Positions 27,516 to 36,482 of a DNA stretch of 58,278 bases are shown here, in pieces. Source of the DNA: Nesterenkonia sp. (GTDB taxonomy: Bacteria; Actinomycetota; Actinomycetes; Actinomycetales; Micrococcaceae); assembly GCF_029265375.1 (NCBI RefSeq), contig NZ_JAJUJJ010000019.1:1-58278 (forward strand), written 5' to 3'. A model generated the notes under the pieces. The model was given only the letters and a program-made list of their open reading frames with translations. It was not told where the DNA came from and ran no database searches. The translations under genes were made by a program, and so were the position numbers. Position 1 is the first letter of the stretch. Every line of letters begins with the position of its first letter.

Positions 27516-28724
27516 TTATTTGAGGAAGTCGGGGACGTCGAGGTCGTCGTCGTTCTTTCCGGTGTAGTCGGATTCGACGACCTCCGGCAGCTCCTCCTCG
27601 GTCTCCGGGGCCGAGGCCGGGGAGACGCGCTGCTGGGGCGCAGTGTCCTGGGAGGATGCCGAGGGCGGCACTGCGGCGGCGCCGGAGGTGGCTCCTGCCA
27701 CCGGGGCGACCGGACGCTGCGGCTGGGCCGGGGAAGCCCCGACGGCCGGAGCTGCGGGGGCCGGCTTGGACGTCGCATCGGCCTGGTCGAAGCCGGCAGC
27801 GATGACGGTGACCCGGGCCTCGTCGCCGAGGGCGTCGTCGATGACCGCGCCGAAGATGATGTTGGCCTCCGGGTGGGCGACCTCCTGCACCAGGCGGGCC
27901 GCCTCGTTGATCTCGAACAGGCCCAGATCCGAGCCGCCCTGGATGGAGAGCAGCACGCCGTGGGCGCCGTCGATGCTGGCCTCCAGCAGCGGGGAGGCGA
28001 TGGCCAGTTCGGCGGCTTTGACCGCGCGGTCCTCGCCATTGGCCGATCCGATGCCCATCAGCGCGGAGCCGGCTCCCTGCATCACCGACTTCACATCGGC
28101 GAAGTCCAGGTTGATCAGCCCCGGAGTGGTGATCAGGTCGGTGATCCCCTGCACACCGGAGAGCAGCACCTGGTCGGCGGAGCGGAAGGCGTCGAGCACG
28201 GAGACGTTCTTGTCCGAGATGGACAGCAGCCGGTCGTTGGGGATGACGATGAGCGTGTCGACCTCATCGCGCAGCGCCTCGATGCCGGCCTCGGCGCTGG
28301 TGGCGCGGCGGCGGCCCTCGAAGGTGAAGGGACGGGTGACCACGCCGATGGTCAGGGCCCCCAGGCTGCGGGCGATGCGAGCCACCACGGGCGCGCCGCC
28401 GGTGCCGGTGCCGCCGCCCTCTCCGGCGGTGACGAAGACCATATCGGCCCCCCGCAGCACCTCCTCGATCTCCTCGGAGTGGTCCTCGGCGGCCTGCCGG
28501 CCGACCTCAGGGTTGGCGCCGGCGCCGAGTCCTCGGGTCAGCTCACGGCCGACGTCGAGCTTCACGTCGGCATCCGACATCAGCAGGGCTTGGGCATCGG
28601 TGTTGATGGCGATGAACTCCACACCGCGCAGGCCCACCTCGATCATGCGGTTGACGGCGTTGACGCCGCCGCCTCCGATGCCGACGACCTTGATCACGGC
28701 CAGGTAGTTGTTCGGTGTTGCCAC
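27516..28724 (-). CDS. ftsZ: cell division GTPase FtsZ
   Basis: FtsZ polymerises into the Z-ring. The 402-residue protein shows [15 protein letters not shown], the nucleotide loop [10 protein letters not shown] near residues 101-110, NTDAQAL and the T7 loop [12 protein letters not shown] Pro/Ala-rich linker (about 315-390) ends in the conserved tail [10 protein letters not shown], the SepF/FtsW-binding peptide of actinobacteria. The start is GTG at 28722-28724, with AAGGGA ten bases upstream. The frame continues upstream to 28946 without support. A 339-base gap to ftsQ carries its leader and a palindrome. Confidence 0.97.
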   Translation of the reverse strand: MATPNNYLAVIKVVGIGGGGVNAVNRMIEVGLRGVEFIAINTDAQALLMSDADVKLDVGRELTRGLGAGANPEVGRQAAEDHSEEIEEVLRGADMVFVTAGEGGGTGTGGAPVVARIARSLGALTIGVVTRPFTFEGRRRATSAEAGIEALRDEVDTLIVIPNDRLLSISDKNVSVLDAFRSADQVLLSGVQGITDLITTPGLINLDFADVKSVMQGAGSALMGIGSANGEDRAVKAAELAIASPLLEASIDGAHGVLLSIQGGSDLGLFEINEAARLVQEVAHPEANIIFGAVIDDALGDEARVTVIAAGFDQADATSKPAPAAPAVGASPAQPQRPVAPVAGATSGAAAVPPSASSQDTAPQQRVSPASAPETEEELPEVVESDYTGKNDDDLDVPDFLK

Positions 28725-29063
28725 GTGAGTATGTCCCTTAGCTCTCGAGAGTCGCATCATGCACGAAGACCCCAGCCGGCGTGAGCGGCGTGCGCGACTC
28801 CTCACTGTCTCTGCCCGTCTCCAGTGCGCTGCCGCGGGAGCCGAGGCAGTTCGCGGATGCCTCGCCAGCGCTGCAGCAGCAGGGGTTGGCCTGCCACCGG
28901 AGACGTCGCACAGTCCGCCTGATGCCAGCCGGAGCCTTCGTGACACGGTTCATTCTTCTGTTCTGTCCTATCGACCAGCAAGGTTCAAGTTGAACTTGAA
29001 CCTGAGCCGCCGCTGTCTGCGGTGCATCTGCACTGGCGCCCACCCTACCCGCAGTGCCTGGGT
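28725..29063 (-). promoter_or_regulatory. ftsQ-ftsZ intergenic region with palindrome and candidate ftsZ promoter
   Basis: This 339-base stretch is the only large gap between the division genes. At 28981-29003 lies a 23-bp palindrome, AGGTTCAAGT on one side and its complement on the other, with perfect 11-bp arms around one central base. On the minus strand TTCAAC inside it, followed after 18 bases by TAGGAC, makes a plausible -35/-10 pair. That would place the ftsZ transcript start near 28960 and leave a leader of about 230 bases. An open frame of 101 codons here (28738-29043) has no family features and is not called. Confidence 0.55.
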
Positions 29064-29828
29064 TTAGCGGGTAACCGGTGTGGACGGCGTGGATATGTCA
29101 ATGACCTCCGCGGTGAGGAAGTCCTCCTCCTCGGAGGCGAGGATGGCCTGCAGCACCGCCGCCTTCTGCTCTCCGCGCTCCTGGCTGCCCCAGACGATGG
29201 TGCGGCCGTCGCTGAGCTGCAGCTGCACCGAGTCGATGGATTCGGCGGTGGCAGATTCCATCTCCCGGCGAGCGTCCTCAGGCAGCTGCCCCAGCACGGC
29301 CACGATGGCTTCGAAGACCGTCTGGTCATCCAGCGCCGCCTGGGCGGAGATCTCCGGGGTGGCGTAGTCGCCGGCCTCCAGCTGCTCAGCGCCGCTGAAG
29401 ATGCGGATGACCTCGCCGTGCTCGTTGTAGAGCTCCACATCGTCGCCGGCGTGCACCTCGGCCACCGGCGGGTACTCGGTGATCTCTACGTGCACTGTGG
29501 CCGGCAGCTCTAAGCGCGCGGTGACCTCGGAGACGGCGTTCTCCCCGGCCAGCCGCTGGCGCACATCCCCGGTGCCGACCTGCGGCATCGGCTGGCCGTA
29601 GAGATCTCCCAGCAGCTCTTCGGCGCGGGCGTCGGTGAGCAGCTCATTGCCGCTGACCTCGATCTGCCGCACCGGCAGCAGCGGGGAGAAGTAGAGCACT
29701 GCGACCGCACCCAGCAGAGCCACCAGCGCGGCGGCCAGGGCGATGAGCGAGCGTCTGCGGCGTCGGCGCGCGGTGACGTTCTCCGGTTCCGGGAACTCCA
29801 GCGGAGAGTCGGGGTTCTGCCGGCTCAT
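29064..29828 (-). CDS. ftsQ: cell division protein FtsQ
   Basis: FtsQ is a bitopic divisome protein that forms a complex with FtsB and FtsL. The 254-residue protein has an Arg-rich cytoplasmic tail, one transmembrane helix (about residues 27-47), a POTRA domain (LLPVRQIEVSGNELLTDARA onward) and the FtsQ beta domain. The ATG at 29826-29828 overlaps the murC stop by 4 bases. It ends the strictly overlapping run of cell-wall genes. The next gene, ftsZ, has its own leader. Confidence 0.93.
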   Translation of the reverse strand: MSRQNPDSPLEFPEPENVTARRRRRRSLIALAAALVALLGAVAVLYFSPLLPVRQIEVSGNELLTDARAEELLGDLYGQPMPQVGTGDVRQRLAGENAVSEVTARLELPATVHVEITEYPPVAEVHAGDDVELYNEHGEVIRIFSGAEQLEAGDYATPEISAQAALDDQTVFEAIVAVLGQLPEDARREMESATAESIDSVQLQLSDGRTIVWGSQERGEQKAAVLQAILASEEEDFLTAEVIDISTPSTPVTR

Positions 29829-31231
29829 GCAGCGCGGGGCCCTTCCAGGGCTGCGGTGATGTCTCCGGCCAGCTGGGTCACGTCACCGGCTCCGAGGGTC
29901 AGGACGACGTCTCCGGGCTGCGCGGCGGCTGCCACCTGCACCACCGCTTCCCGGGGTTCGAGCACCGGATGTCCCAGCAGTTCGGAACTCACCCCGGCGA
30001 TGGGCTCTTCGCGTGCCGGATAGATTGGCAGCACGACGGCGGTGTCTGCGGCGTCGAGGGCCGCGCCGAACTCGGCGGCGAAGTCGCGGGTGCGGCTGAA
30101 CAGGTGCGGCTGGAAGACTGCGTGGACTCTGCCGGACCCGGCGGCGCTGCGAGCTGCGCTGAGCACAGCGGTCACCTCTGTGGGGTGGTGGGCGTAGTCG
30201 TCGTAGACGCGCACCCCGGCGACCTCCCCGCGCAGCTCGAACCGGCGCGAACTGCCGCGGAAGGCCGCTACTGCCTCGGCGCACCGCTGAAGCGGCAGAC
30301 CCGCGGCGGTTCCCACGGCCACCGCGGCCGCGGCATTGAGCGCATTGTGCAGTCCCGGCACGTCCAGCTGGAGAGCAGCCCGGTGCTGGCCGTGATGAAG
30401 CACCGCCGCCTGGCCGAACCCGTCCGGCTGGACCTGACTCAGCCGCAGATCGGCGTCCTCAGCGGTGCCGTAGGTCAGAATGCGCACTCCTCGTGCCGCC
30501 AAGGCAGCCGCGGTGCGCTGGTGCAGGTCGCGGGCGCCGTCGTCGTCGGCGCAGAGGATCAGTGCCCCGCCGTCGCGGATCCGTTCGGTGAAGTCGGTGA
30601 AGACCTGGTCGACCGCCTCAGCGCTGCCGTAGTGGTCCAGGTGGTCGGGCTCCACATTGGTGACCACTGCGATCTCCGGGGAATAGTTCAGCAGGGAGCC
30701 GTCGGATTCGTCGGCCTCGGCCACGAACCAGTCCCCTGCCCCGGCCTGCGCGTTGGTGCCGAAGCCGGCCACCACTGCCCCGATGGCGAAGCTGGGCTGC
30801 TGGCCGGCGGCATGCAGCATCACCGCGGTCATCGAGGAGGTGGTGGTCTTGCCGTGCGTGCCGGCCACGGCCACCGCGCGTTTGTCCGCCATGCAGGCGG
30901 CCAGTCCCTCGGAGCGGTGCAGCAGACGGCAGCCGGCGGCCGCCGCGGCGTCGTACTCGGGGTTTCCCGCAGTGGCCACGGAGGAGGCGACCACCGTGCC
31001 GATCGGGTGACCGGCCTCGGCTGCGATGGACTCCAGATTGGCTGCGCTGTATCCGACCCGCACCGGCACTCCCGCGGCGCGGAACTCCTCCAGCACCGGA
31101 AGATCCTTGGCATCGGTCCCAGAGATGGACACCCCGGCGGCATGCATCAGCCGGGCCACAGCGGAGACGCCCACGCCGGCCAGACCCAGGAAGTGGACGT
31201 GCCCCAGCTGGTGAAGCGGTCCCTCGCTCAT
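29825..31231 (-). CDS. murC: UDP-N-acetylmuramate--L-alanine ligase
   Basis: MurC adds L-alanine to UDP-MurNAc using ATP, in the cytoplasm. The 468-residue protein has the N-terminal Rossmann-like domain (HFLGLAGVGVSAVARLM) and the ATP-binding loop AVAGTHGKTTTSSM. The Mur ligase motif EADESDGSLL, EPDHLDHYG and the C-terminal domain with YDDYAHHPTEV follow. All are diagnostic of MurC within the Mur ligases. It overlaps murG upstream and ftsQ downstream, each by 4 bases, showing strong translational coupling. Confidence 0.96.
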   Translation of the reverse strand: MSEGPLHQLGHVHFLGLAGVGVSAVARLMHAAGVSISGTDAKDLPVLEEFRAAGVPVRVGYSAANLESIAAEAGHPIGTVVASSVATAGNPEYDAAAAAGCRLLHRSEGLAACMADKRAVAVAGTHGKTTTSSMTAVMLHAAGQQPSFAIGAVVAGFGTNAQAGAGDWFVAEADESDGSLLNYSPEIAVVTNVEPDHLDHYGSAEAVDQVFTDFTERIRDGGALILCADDDGARDLHQRTAAALAARGVRILTYGTAEDADLRLSQVQPDGFGQAAVLHHGQHRAALQLDVPGLHNALNAAAAVAVGTAAGLPLQRCAEAVAAFRGSSRRFELRGEVAGVRVYDDYAHHPTEVTAVLSAARSAAGSGRVHAVFQPHLFSRTRDFAAEFGAALDAADTAVVLPIYPAREEPIAGVSSELLGHPVLEPREAVVQVAAAAQPGDVVLTLGAGDVTQLAGDITAALEGPRAA

Positions 31232-32322
31232 CGGCGGCCCACCCGGATCGCCGCGCGGGCCATCCGCTCGTCGGCGTCGGTGATGCCGCGTTCGGCCGAC
31301 TGGCGCTGCATGGTCTGCAGCAGCCGCGGATCCTCAAGCAGCGGCAGGATGTTGCGGCGGATCCACGGGCGGGTGAAGTGCTCGTCCTTGACCAGCAGCG
31401 CTCCCCCGGCGTCGACCAGGCCCCGGGCGTTGAGCTCCTGCTCGCCATTGCCCACCGGCAGCGGTACGAACACTGCGGGAAGCCCGACGGCGGCCACTTC
31501 GCTGACGGTGGCGGCACCCGAGCGGGCGATGATCAGATCGGCGGCGGCATAGGCGAAGTGCATGCCGTCCAAGTACTCGCGCTGGTGGTAGCCCTCGCGG
31601 TGCAGCACCGCGCCGTCCGGTCCGCGCACGGCTTTGTCCCGTCCTGTCAGGTGCAGCACCTGGGCGCCGGTGCTCAGCAGGTCCTCCAGCGCCGAGGCCA
31701 CTGCCTGGTTCAGCCGCAGCGCCCCGGAGGATCCGCCGGTGACCACCAGTGTGGTGCGCTCCGGGTCAAGACCCAGCTCCCGGCGCGCCTGGGCCTGCTC
31801 GGCGGCCCGGTCCAGCTGGGAGATCTGCCGGGACATGGGCATGCCCACCCATTCGGCGCCCTTCAGCGGGGTGCCCTCGAAGGCGCAGCCGACGAAGGCG
31901 GCTTTGCGGGCTCCGAGCCGGTTGGCCAGTCCGGGGCGGGCGTTGGCCTCATGGATCACCACCGGGATGCTGAGCTTCCCGGCGGCCAGATAGACCGGCG
32001 GGCAGACGTATCCGCCCACTCCGATGACCACATCTGCCTGGCGTCGGCGCAGGATATCGGCCGCGGAGTCCACTGCGGCCCGGAACCGTGCGGGGAAGCG
32101 CAGCAGGTCCCGGCTGGGGCGGCGCGGCATCGGGACTTTGGGAATCAGGTCCAGCTCGTAGCCGGTCTGTGGGACCAGCCGGGTCTCCAGGCCTTCGGCG
32201 GTGCCGATCATCGCCTGCTCGGCCTCCGGGTGGAGGCGCTGTACTGCGGCGGCGATGGCGAGCATGGGGCTGACGTGGCCTGCCGTGCCACCGCCGGCGT
32301 GCACGACGGAGAGTACTGTCAT
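31228..32322 (-). CDS. murG: UDP-GlcNAc--undecaprenyl-PP-MurNAc-pentapeptide GlcNAc transferase
   Basis: MurG is the membrane-associated GT28 glycosyltransferase that converts lipid I to lipid II on the inner face of the membrane. The 364-residue protein has the glycine-rich VHAGGGTAGHVSPMLAIA loop. It also shows VIGVGGYVCPPVYLAA, VIHEANARPGLANRL, VTGGSSGALRLN, and the donor-site IIARSGAATVSEVAA region with PLPVGNGEQELNA. It lies between ftsW and murC with 4-bp overlaps on both sides, so lipid II synthesis and export genes are translated together. Confidence 0.96.
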   Translation of the reverse strand: MTVLSVVHAGGGTAGHVSPMLAIAAAVQRLHPEAEQAMIGTAEGLETRLVPQTGYELDLIPKVPMPRRPSRDLLRFPARFRAAVDSAADILRRRQADVVIGVGGYVCPPVYLAAGKLSIPVVIHEANARPGLANRLGARKAAFVGCAFEGTPLKGAEWVGMPMSRQISQLDRAAEQAQARRELGLDPERTTLVVTGGSSGALRLNQAVASALEDLLSTGAQVLHLTGRDKAVRGPDGAVLHREGYHQREYLDGMHFAYAAADLIIARSGAATVSEVAAVGLPAVFVPLPVGNGEQELNARGLVDAGGALLVKDEHFTRPWIRRNILPLLEDPRLLQTMQRQSAERGITDADERMARAAIRVGRR

Positions 32323-33737
32323 TGAGTGGGTGTCCTTCGGGATCGCTGCGCGGACTTCTTCGGCGCTGTCAGTGTAGAGCGCTTGGCGGACCCGCGCTTG
32401 CCGCGTGTTCCGGCGGTGGCCTCGATCCGCTGCCGGCGGGCGAAGTTGAGCACCACGCCGACGGCGATCATGGCGCAGGTCAGGGCTGAGCCGCCGTAGG
32501 AGATGAATGGAAGCGGAACGCCCACCACGGGGATGATCCCGGTGACCATGGCGATGTTGATGAAGGCTTGTCCGACCAGCCAGGCGACGATGCCCATGCA
32601 GACGAACTTCACGAACCGGTCGCTGCTGGCGGCGGCGATGCGGAAGACTCCCACCACCAGCACTGCGAACAGGCCCAGCACCAGGCAGGTGCCCAGCAGG
32701 CCCAGCTCCTCACCGATGATGGTGAAGATGAAGTCGTTCTCCACCTCCGGGATGTAGGCCCACTTCTGCCGGGACTGTCCCAGCCCCACACCCCAGAACC
32801 CGCCGGAGGCCAGGGCGTAGAACCCCTGCTGGGTCTGGTAGCAGGGCTCCTCCGGCAGGTCGCAGTTCAGGCCCAGCCAGGCGTAGACACGCATCATCCG
32901 GTAGGGCGTGATCCACATCAGTGCGGCCACTGCCACGGCGGCAAAGGCCGCCGCGGCCAGGAAGTAGCGCATGGCCACACCGGCTGCGAAGAGCATGGCG
33001 CCGACCAGCACAATGATGATGATGCTGGTGCCCAGGTCGCCGCCGGCCAGAACCAGCACCAGCACGGCCAGCGCACCGGGGGCCACGAACGGCATCATCC
33101 AGTGGGTGAAATGCTTGATCAGGGAGCCTTTGCGCGCCAGCACAGCCGCACCCCACAGCACCAGCGCGAGCTTGGCCAGCTCGGAGGGCTGGCCCTGGAC
33201 CGGTCCGATCCGGATCCAGTTGGTGGAGCCGCCGGCGGTGTGTCCCAGCGGCGACAAGGCCACCAGGATCAGCAGCACCCCGGAGACCAGCATGAGGATC
33301 CACCCGATCGTGCCCAGCCAGCGGGTGGGCACATAGGTGATGGTCACCATGCCCACCAACCCGATCATCGCCCACACCGCCTGCCTGGTGGCAGTGGTGA
33401 AGGCCTGCCCGTCGGCGTCGACGGAGGTGGAGGACAGCACCATGGTCAGGCCGACGGCGGCGAGCGCAAGCGTGGCTCCCAGCACCAGCCAGTAGTTGGT
33501 GTAGGGATTGCCGCCTTCAAAGAAGTCCCAGATCTTCCGGATGCGCTCGGTGCGGCGCTGGGCACGTTCGGCCTTCCACGCCCGTCCTGCCGAGCCGTCG
33601 GACTCCACCAGCTGCAGGTGCTCGCGGCTGATCGGCCCGGTGGGCTCGGCCGGTGAGTCCGCGCTCGGTGGAGTCAGCACTGCGGAGGCCTTCGGCGGCG
33701 AGGGGTTCGACGGTAGCCGCGGTGGTCGCTTCGCCAT
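32319..33737 (-). CDS. ftsW: FtsW, septal peptidoglycan glycosyltransferase (SEDS family)
   Basis: FtsW polymerises lipid II at the septum with its partner PBP3/FtsI. The 472-residue membrane protein has a long basic N-terminal tail of about 75 residues and about ten hydrophobic segments. It shows the SEDS motifs NWIRIGPVQGQPSELAKLAL (residue W-I-R-G-Q-P-S-E), VLAGGDLGT (the catalytic Asp) and PLPFISYGGSAL. The Lys/Arg-rich C-terminal tail is typical of actinobacteria. It overlaps murG by 4 bases and follows murD by 11. Confidence 0.95.
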   Translation of the reverse strand: MAKRPPRLPSNPSPPKASAVLTPPSADSPAEPTGPISREHLQLVESDGSAGRAWKAERAQRRTERIRKIWDFFEGGNPYTNYWLVLGATLALAAVGLTMVLSSTSVDADGQAFTTATRQAVWAMIGLVGMVTITYVPTRWLGTIGWILMLVSGVLLILVALSPLGHTAGGSTNWIRIGPVQGQPSELAKLALVLWGAAVLARKGSLIKHFTHWMMPFVAPGALAVLVLVLAGGDLGTSIIIIVLVGAMLFAAGVAMRYFLAAAAFAAVAVAALMWITPYRMMRVYAWLGLNCDLPEEPCYQTQQGFYALASGGFWGVGLGQSRQKWAYIPEVENDFIFTIIGEELGLLGTCLVLGLFAVLVVGVFRIAAASSDRFVKFVCMGIVAWLVGQAFINIAMVTGIIPVVGVPLPFISYGGSALTCAMIAVGVVLNFARRQRIEATAGTRGKRGSAKRSTLTAPKKSAQRSRRTPTQ

Positions 33738-33748
33738 GCGGGTCCTCC

Positions 33749-35284
33749 CTAGTCGGTGCTGAATCCTTTGCGCTCCATCAGCTCTGCCACCGCCTCGATG
33801 AAGGCCTCCCCGCGGTCAGCGTAGGAGGCGAATTGGTCCATGGACGCTGCCGCCGGCGCCAGCAGCACCGTCTGCCCGGGGCGGGCGATGCGTGCGGCTT
33901 CGGCCACTGCTGCGCGCATGGCGGTCCGTCCGTCGGCGGAGCGCAGGACTGATTCTGCCTGCGTCTCATCTTCCTGCACGCCGGAGCCGATCACCGGCAC
34001 TGCGGGGGCGTGTCGCTCAAGGCTGGAGCGCAGCTGGGAGGAGTCTGTGCCGATCAGGATCACAGCGGCCAACCGGTCGGCGACGCTGCGCACCAGCGGC
34101 TCGTAGTCCACGCCTTTGGGCAGGCCCCCGGCGATCCACACCACCTGCGTGAAGCTGGCCAGCGAGGCGGCCGCCGCATGCGGGTTGGTGGCTTTGGTGT
34201 CGTTGATCCACAGCACGTCGTCGGCCTTGGCCACCGGCTGGATCCGGTGCTCACCGGGCTGGTGCTCCGCGATGGCCCGCTGCACCGATTCCGGTGCGAC
34301 GCCGATTGCCCGTGCCAGCGCAGCGGCGGCCAAGGCATTGGCCACAAGGTGTTTGGGCGCCAGCGGCCCGAAGTCGGCGCGGGTGGCCAGTTCCAGGGCT
34401 TGGTGGCGGCGTTCAGCCAGGAACGCCCGGTCCACCAGAATGTCGTCGACCAGCCCGACCATGGAGACCTCGGGGGTGTCTGTGGTGAACCCGATGGCCC
34501 GGCAGCCCTCGACCACATCCGCGCCGGCCACCATCTGCTCGGTGACCGGGTCCTCAGCGTTGTAGACGCAGGCGATGCGGGTCCCCTCGTAGATCCGGGC
34601 CTTGTCGGCCGCATACGCTTCGAAGCCGCCGTGCCAGTCCACGTGATCCTCGGCGATGTTGAGCACCGCTGCCGCGGCCGCGCCCAGCGGTTCGGTGTAG
34701 TGCAGCTGGAAGCTGGAGAGCTCGACGGCGAGCACGTCGAATCCTTCAGGGTCCCGGATGGCGTCCAGGATGGGCAGGCCGATATTGCCGCAGGCTGCGG
34801 CCCGGCGGCCGTCGGCCCGCAGCATAGCCTCCAGCAGGGTCACAGTGGTGGTCTTGCCGTTGGTTCCGGTGAGGGTGAGCCACTCGGGGCTGCGCGCCCC
34901 GGGCCGGGGCCCGAGACGGCGGGCGAGCTGAATATCGGACCACACCGGGATAGACGCCTGCGCGGCGGAGGAGATCAGCGCTGAGTCCGGGCGCCATCCT
35001 GGGGAGGTGACGATGAGCTCTGGGGCCTTCCCGTCGATCAGCGGCAGCGTGGAGGCCGCGTCGTCGCCGAAACGGATATCGGCCACGCCGACGATCCGCA
35101 GAGTTTCGGCGTCCATCTGCTTCTGCTCGGTGGCTTCGCCGTCGACCACCACCACCCGGCAGCCCAGCTCGACGAGCGTATCGGCGGCGGAGAATCCGGT
35201 GACTCCCAGGCCGGTGACGGCCACGCGCAGGCCAGCCCAGGGGCCGTCCCAGCCGTGCAGCTCAGGAAGGCTGGTCATCGTCAT
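33749..35284 (-). CDS. murD: UDP-N-acetylmuramoylalanine--D-glutamate ligase
   Basis: MurD adds D-glutamate to UDP-MurNAc-L-Ala. The 511-residue protein has VAVTGLGVTGFSAADTL in the substrate domain and the ATP loop LTGTNGKTTTVTL. ELSSFQLHYTE, AEDHVDWHG and the C-terminal INDTKATNPHAA motif mark MurD. The ATG at 35282-35284 lies inside one copy of a 19-bp direct repeat, whose other copy contains the mraY stop. A longer frame to 35350 reads through the inserted segment and is not preferred. It is one of only two spaced junctions within the mur/fts run. Confidence 0.95.
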   Translation of the reverse strand: MTMTSLPELHGWDGPWAGLRVAVTGLGVTGFSAADTLVELGCRVVVVDGEATEQKQMDAETLRIVGVADIRFGDDAASTLPLIDGKAPELIVTSPGWRPDSALISSAAQASIPVWSDIQLARRLGPRPGARSPEWLTLTGTNGKTTTVTLLEAMLRADGRRAAACGNIGLPILDAIRDPEGFDVLAVELSSFQLHYTEPLGAAAAAVLNIAEDHVDWHGGFEAYAADKARIYEGTRIACVYNAEDPVTEQMVAGADVVEGCRAIGFTTDTPEVSMVGLVDDILVDRAFLAERRHQALELATRADFGPLAPKHLVANALAAAALARAIGVAPESVQRAIAEHQPGEHRIQPVAKADDVLWINDTKATNPHAAAASLASFTQVVWIAGGLPKGVDYEPLVRSVADRLAAVILIGTDSSQLRSSLERHAPAVPVIGSGVQEDETQAESVLRSADGRTAMRAAVAEAARIARPGQTVLLAPAAASMDQFASYADRGEAFIEAVAELMERKGFSTD

Positions 35285-35392
35285 TGTGTCAGCACCCCGC
35301 TCAGCTGCGTCCCGCGTCCGCGCAGGGCGCGGCGCGGGGCCCGGCAGCATCGCTTACTCGTGGGTCCTGACAACGTCATTGTGTCAGCACCC
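35279..35392. repeat. 19-bp direct repeats flanking a 76-bp segment at the mraY-murD junction
   Basis: CGTCATTGTGTCAGCACCC occurs at 35279-35297 and again at 35374-35392, a period of 95. The right copy holds the last codons and stop of mraY; the left copy holds the murD start. In the other junctions of this cluster the stop and start overlap as ATGA. A single copy of this sequence would give just that (ACAATGACG). The region therefore looks like an ancestral overlap that was split by a duplication or insertion which rebuilt both ends. The 76-bp middle is GC-rich and has no recognised content. Confidence 0.8.
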
Positions 35393-36482
35393 ACTCGCCG
35401 TAGAAGATCGCCAGGCCCAGGCCCACGGCCAGCGCGCCGATGATCCAGAACCGGACCACCACGGTGACTTCGGCCCAGCCTTTGAGTTCGAAGTGGTGCT
35501 GCAGCGGCGCCATCAGGAAGATCCGCCTGCCGCCGGTGAGTTTGAAGTAGGCCACCTGGAGGATCACCGAGCAGGTGATGATCACGAACAGTCCGCCGAG
35601 GATCACGAAGAGCAGCTGGGTGTGGGTGAGGATCGCGAATCCGGCCAGGGCCCCGCCCAGCGCCAGTGATCCGGTGTCACCCATGAAGATCTTCGCCGGG
35701 GAGGTGTTCCACCAGAGGAATCCGATGAGTGCGCCGGTGATGATGGCAGCCACGGTGGCCATGTCCATCGGGTCGCGCACGCTGTAGCAGACTGACTCCA
35801 CCGCGCGCAGGCCGCCGCAGGTCTGGTTGTACTGCCAGATGGAGATGATCGTATAGGCGGCAGTCACCATGGCGGTGGCCGCAGCGGCCAGTCCGTCGAG
35901 CCCGTCGGTGAGGTTGACGGCGTTGGTGGCCGCGGTGTTGATCAGGTTCGCCCAGATCACAAAGCAGATGGCCCCGATGACGGTGCCGAAGACCGCGAAG
36001 TCCAGGGCGGTCTCCCGCACAAAGCTCACGGCCGTGGAGGCCGGGGTGATGCCGCGGCTGTCGGGGAACTGCAGGGCCAGCACGGCGAAGAGCACTCCGA
36101 CGGTGCCCTGACCGAGGATCTTGGCCCACGGGGTCAGCCCCAGCGACTGCTTCTTGGTGATCTTGGCGGCGTCGTCGAAGAAGCCGACCACGCCCATGCC
36201 TGCCATCAGCAGCAGAAGCAGCAGGCCGGAGGCGGTGGGGCCGCGGGCGACGTCGCTGGTGAGCATCAGCACCCCGTGGGTGGCTCCGTAGGCGAGGATG
36301 ACCGCAAGGATGATCACTGCCCCACCCATAGTGGGGGTGCCGCGCTTGACGTGGTGGCTGGTGGGTCCGTCATCGCGGACGAACTGGCCGTATCCGCGTC
36401 TGACGAGGAAACGGATGAATACTGGGGTGCCGAGGAGGGTGAGGATCAGCCCGAGGGCAGCACCGATGACGACGGCGATCAC
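35376..36482 (-). CDS. mraY: phospho-N-acetylmuramoyl-pentapeptide-transferase
   Basis: MraY transfers phospho-MurNAc-pentapeptide to undecaprenyl phosphate, forming lipid I. The 368-residue protein has about ten transmembrane segments. The family signatures present are [31 protein letters not shown] (the catalytic Asp pair), [13 protein letters not shown] and [15 protein letters not shown]; the last strands carry [14 protein letters not shown]. The start is GTG at 36480-36482, overlapping the murF stop. It ends inside the 19-bp direct repeat that precedes murD. Confidence 0.96.
   Translation of the reverse strand: MIAVVIGAALGLILTLLGTPVFIRFLVRRGYGQFVRDDGPTSHHVKRGTPTMGGAVIILAVILAYGATHGVLMLTSDVARGPTASGLLLLLLMAGMGVVGFFDDAAKITKKQSLGLTPWAKILGQGTVGVLFAVLALQFPDSRGITPASTAVSFVRETALDFAVFGTVIGAICFVIWANLINTAATNAVNLTDGLDGLAAAATAMVTAAYTIISIWQYNQTCGGLRAVESVCYSVRDPMDMATVAAIITGALIGFLWWNTSPAKIFMGDTGSLALGGALAGFAILTHTQLLFVILGGLFVIITCSVILQVAYFKLTGGRRIFLMAPLQHHFELKGWAEVTVVVRFWIIGALAVGLGLAIFYGEWVLTQ

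Noticed and set aside
28738-29043. 101-codon frame between ftsQ and ftsZ
   Set aside because: No ribosome site or family; the region is better explained as the ftsZ leader and promoter.
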